A stretch of 6,543 nt of DNA from Akkermansia sp. Lineage in GTDB: Bacteria; Verrucomicrobiota; Verrucomicrobiia; Verrucomicrobiales; Akkermansiaceae. Below the pieces are notes generated by a model. That model saw nothing but the letters and a program-made list of their open reading frames with translations. It was not told the DNA's origin and did not search any database. Below, piece by piece: positions 6,017 through 6,543 of this stretch (the first letter of the stretch is position 1; each line of letters begins with the position of its first letter). Where the stretch lies: contig JAIFNK010000190.1 in the NCBI GenBank assembly GCA_020047775.1, forward strand, positions 1 through 6,543, written 5' to 3'. The position numbers and the translations under genes were made by a program.

Positions 6017-6455
6017 CTTTGTTAAGCCAGCGGAACGAGGTGGTTCCGAATTTGCGGCCATATTTGAGGTTTTCAGCATGCAAATTTGTGATATTTCCAC
6101 TTGGATTGGATAGGTTTCGCAAGGATTTACCCGGCTCATCCGCCGCGTTGACGTATTCCGGCATTCTTTGTACCACCGCCTCACACCAAGCCCTTGCAGC
6201 CACAGTGCCATCTTTCGCGATGCTTTCTCCGTAGGCGCGGATTAGAAACGTATCGCCCCTTACACTGAGCGAGGAGGAAATTCCCTGCAGAATGTCCGAC
6301 TGCATCACATAACCGGGAATCCCGGCATAAAGTGAACCTGTCGCAGCGCGGGGATTTTTGTAAGTTGCCGGGAGCTTGCTGGTCTCAAGCATGGCGTCAC
6401 TTGTCTTGTAAGCCGCGTTGACGCTCGCTCCCCAATCACCCTCGGCATGGATGTG
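6006..6455 (-). pseudogene. Verru_Chthon cassette protein A, C-terminal fragment (5'-truncated)
   Basis: Open frame of 149 residues from just after an in-frame TAG (6456-6458) to the TAA at 6006-6008. Family signs are GIPGYVMQSDIL, SVRGDTFLIRAYGES, ARAWCEAVVQRMPEYVNAAD and the ending FGTTSFRWLNKDEI. These match what I recall of the C-terminus of Verru_Chthon cassette protein A, normally about a thousand residues or more and encoded with proteins B, C and D that carry prepilin-type leaders. Here everything upstream of roughly 6437-6455 is replaced by transposase sequence, so at most the last 140-odd residues remain. An ATG at 6392 could still start a 128-residue product, but this is probably a dead gene. 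The protein is of unknown, likely cell-envelope, role. Confidence 0.8.
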
Positions 6456-6543
6456 CTACGCTGCCAGACTCCCGCCATGGTGGAAAAAGAAGTCATGATG
6501 CACGCCGTTTCCTACAACCTGGTTCGCTCGCTGATGCAGGAGG
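6438..6543 (+). mobile_element. IS4-type transposase, C-terminal fragment (runs off right edge)
   Basis: The plus-strand frame reads TLGMDVLRCQTPAMVEKEV from about 6438, followed by MMHAVSYNLVRSLMQE, and is open at the window end. The words LRCQTPAMVEKE and MHAVSYNLVRSLM are typical of the end of IS4-superfamily DDE transposases, just past the catalytic Glu region. The N-terminal part and DDE core are absent: to the left the DNA codes for Verru_Chthon protein A on the opposite strand. It is therefore a 5'-truncated, inactive remnant. No terminal inverted repeat is visible in the window. Confidence 0.75.

Noticed and set aside
6017..6211. An N-terminal extension of the 235-residue secreted protein back to 6211.
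   Set aside because: The extra 65 residues overlap well-conserved Verru_Chthon A coding sequence in another frame and would bury the signal peptide.
6456..6458. The in-frame TAG read as a point nonsense mutation in the Verru_Chthon A gene.
   Set aside because: The sequence beyond about 6440 already reads as transposase on the other strand, so the stop lies in foreign sequence past the break and is not a mutation of the original gene.

Overview
The window looks like chromosomal DNA from a member of the Verrucomicrobiota. The main reason is the right-hand part. It encodes the C-terminal end of a protein I recognise as Verru_Chthon cassette protein A, a family known from that phylum, followed directly by a small secreted protein of the kind seen next to it. 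Weak or absent Shine-Dalgarno sequences and palindromic dispersed-type repeats also fit. This identification is by recall of family patterns, not by a search.

Region 1 (1-3928, minus strand) is a compact gene run that reads leftwards. It starts with an RraA/HMG-aldolase-family protein, then an enolase-superfamily acid-sugar dehydratase (25 bases later), then an SDR oxidoreductase after a 157-base gap holding a long inverted repeat, and then (19 bases later) a large secreted protein resembling six-hairpin glycosidases. That last gene leaves the window at base 1; 357 codons are visible. Region 2 (3929-4864) holds a divergent intergenic region and an AraC/XylS-type regulator on the plus strand. 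Together they look like a regulated carbohydrate-use locus: a secreted enzyme releases a sugar or sugar acid, and dehydratase, dehydrogenase and aldolase convert it to central metabolites under control of the AraC protein. The substrate cannot be read from the sequence.

Region 3 (4865-5308) has a strong hairpin just past the regulator and one short unrecognised minus-strand reading frame. Region 4 (5309-6543) is visibly less GC-rich. It carries, on the minus strand, a secreted beta-rich protein of 235 residues that overlaps by 11 bases the end of a 5'-truncated Verru_Chthon cassette protein A gene. At about 6437-6458 that gene abuts the C-terminal part of an IS4-type transposase on the plus strand, which runs off the right edge. 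Both genes lose their 5' parts at the same point, so this is a rearrangement scar.

The points most worth a second look are the dehydratase/SDR/RraA gene combination, the palindromic repeat translated in frame inside the leader of the secreted glycosidase-like protein, the long inverted repeat inside the operon, and the Verru_Chthon/transposase junction.
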